Shown here: piece by piece, positions 63,921-64,000 of the stretch | Layout: every line of letters begins with the position of its first letter | Numbering within the stretch: position 1 is the stretch's first letter | DNA from: Channa striata | Lineage: Eukaryota; Chordata; Actinopteri; Anabantiformes; Channidae | Length of the DNA: 64,000 nt | Assembly: GCA_033026295.1 (NCBI GenBank) | Contig: CM065172.1 | Coordinates: 14,751,165 to 14,815,164, forward strand | Direction of reading: 5' to 3' | Translations under genes and position numbers: made by a program | Notes under the pieces: generated by a model | Told to the model about the DNA's origin: nothing | Databases searched by the model: none | What the model saw: the letters and a program-made list of their open reading frames with translations, nothing else

Positions 63921-63926
63921 AATAAA
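63921..63926 (+). promoter_or_regulatory. Possible distal tspan2 polyadenylation signal (AATAAA)
   Basis: A canonical hexamer about 2.56 kb after the stop codon is followed by T- and GT-containing sequence. A second variant hexamer (ATTAAA) lies at 63976-63981. The true end could also lie beyond this window. Confidence 0.4.
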
Positions 63927-64000
63927 TCTGAAAAAATGTTTTTGTCAAATTTTTCGGCATGGTTGTCTTCCAACAATTAAAGTATTTTTGCATTTATATT

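Larger units (their letters stand above)
61365..63990 (+). other. tspan2 3' untranslated region (extent inferred)
   Basis: After the TAA at 61362-61364 no further coding exon is visible to the window end. An ATTTATTTA element occurs at about 61503-61511, of the AU-rich type that can destabilise mRNA. Candidate poly(A) signals are AATAAA at 62242-62247 and 63921-63926 and ATTAAA at 63976-63981. The UTR is therefore about 0.9 or about 2.6 kb long, or both forms exist. The frame at 61736-62119 within it shows no family features apart from a tail that could be retroelement-derived. Confidence 0.5.

Noticed and set aside
1..64000. CRISPR arrays, operons, phage or other prokaryotic-type systems
   Set aside because: There are no regularly spaced repeats, no dense same-strand genes and no ribosome-binding-site pattern. 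Intron structure and vertebrate genes show this is a fish nuclear genome.

Overview
The window reads as chromosomal DNA of a ray-finned fish, probably a teleost. It is AT-leaning and intron-rich, full of CA/GT microsatellites and teleost-style dispersed repeats: SINE-like copies with a tRNA-type B box, a Tc1-like miniature element, and copies of the 'TTTATCCAAAGCGACTTACA' repeat. Only two protein-coding genes can be supported, both on the + strand: a nerve growth factor gene and tspan2 (tetraspanin-2). NGF and TSPAN2 are also neighbours in mammals, so the window carries a conserved vertebrate block. Species, and which teleost duplicate (a or b) this is, cannot be fixed from sequence alone.

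Layout. Bases 1 to about 44060 hold no recognisable protein gene: only scattered repeat copies, a perfect 27-bp hairpin at 21855-21915, a Tc1-like miniature element at about 34000-34390 and a G-quadruplex/GC-box patch at 35075-35099. A candidate non-coding exon sits at 44062-44169. The NGF precursor lies in one exon at 46099-46989, with a CA-rich 3' UTR and a poly(A) signal near 47384. A repeat-bearing spacer of about 5 kb follows. Then comes tspan2: a CpG-rich, GT/GA-repeat promoter and leader, eight coding exons between 52733 and 61364 that splice cleanly (all GT-AG) into a 211-residue four-pass protein, and an apparently long 3' UTR running toward the window end.

The most notable point is in the neurotrophin. 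Its mature domain has exactly 22 more residues between the second and third conserved cysteines than mammalian NGF, and these are Gly-rich, basic and free of acidic residues. That is the signature reported for fish neurotrophin-6, an NGF duplicate that binds heparin. The protein is therefore best read as an NT-6-type NGF: a secreted ligand for Trk/p75 receptors with likely altered matrix binding. Tspan2 is a membrane organiser known from oligodendrocytes and neurons in mammals. The two products are not known to act in one pathway, and their adjacency is best seen as inherited synteny. I found no wholly new system. The points most worth checking are the NT-6 insert, the duplicated prodomain repeat, the candidate 5' exon with its upstream ORF, the perfect hairpin, and an open frame in tspan2 intron 1.
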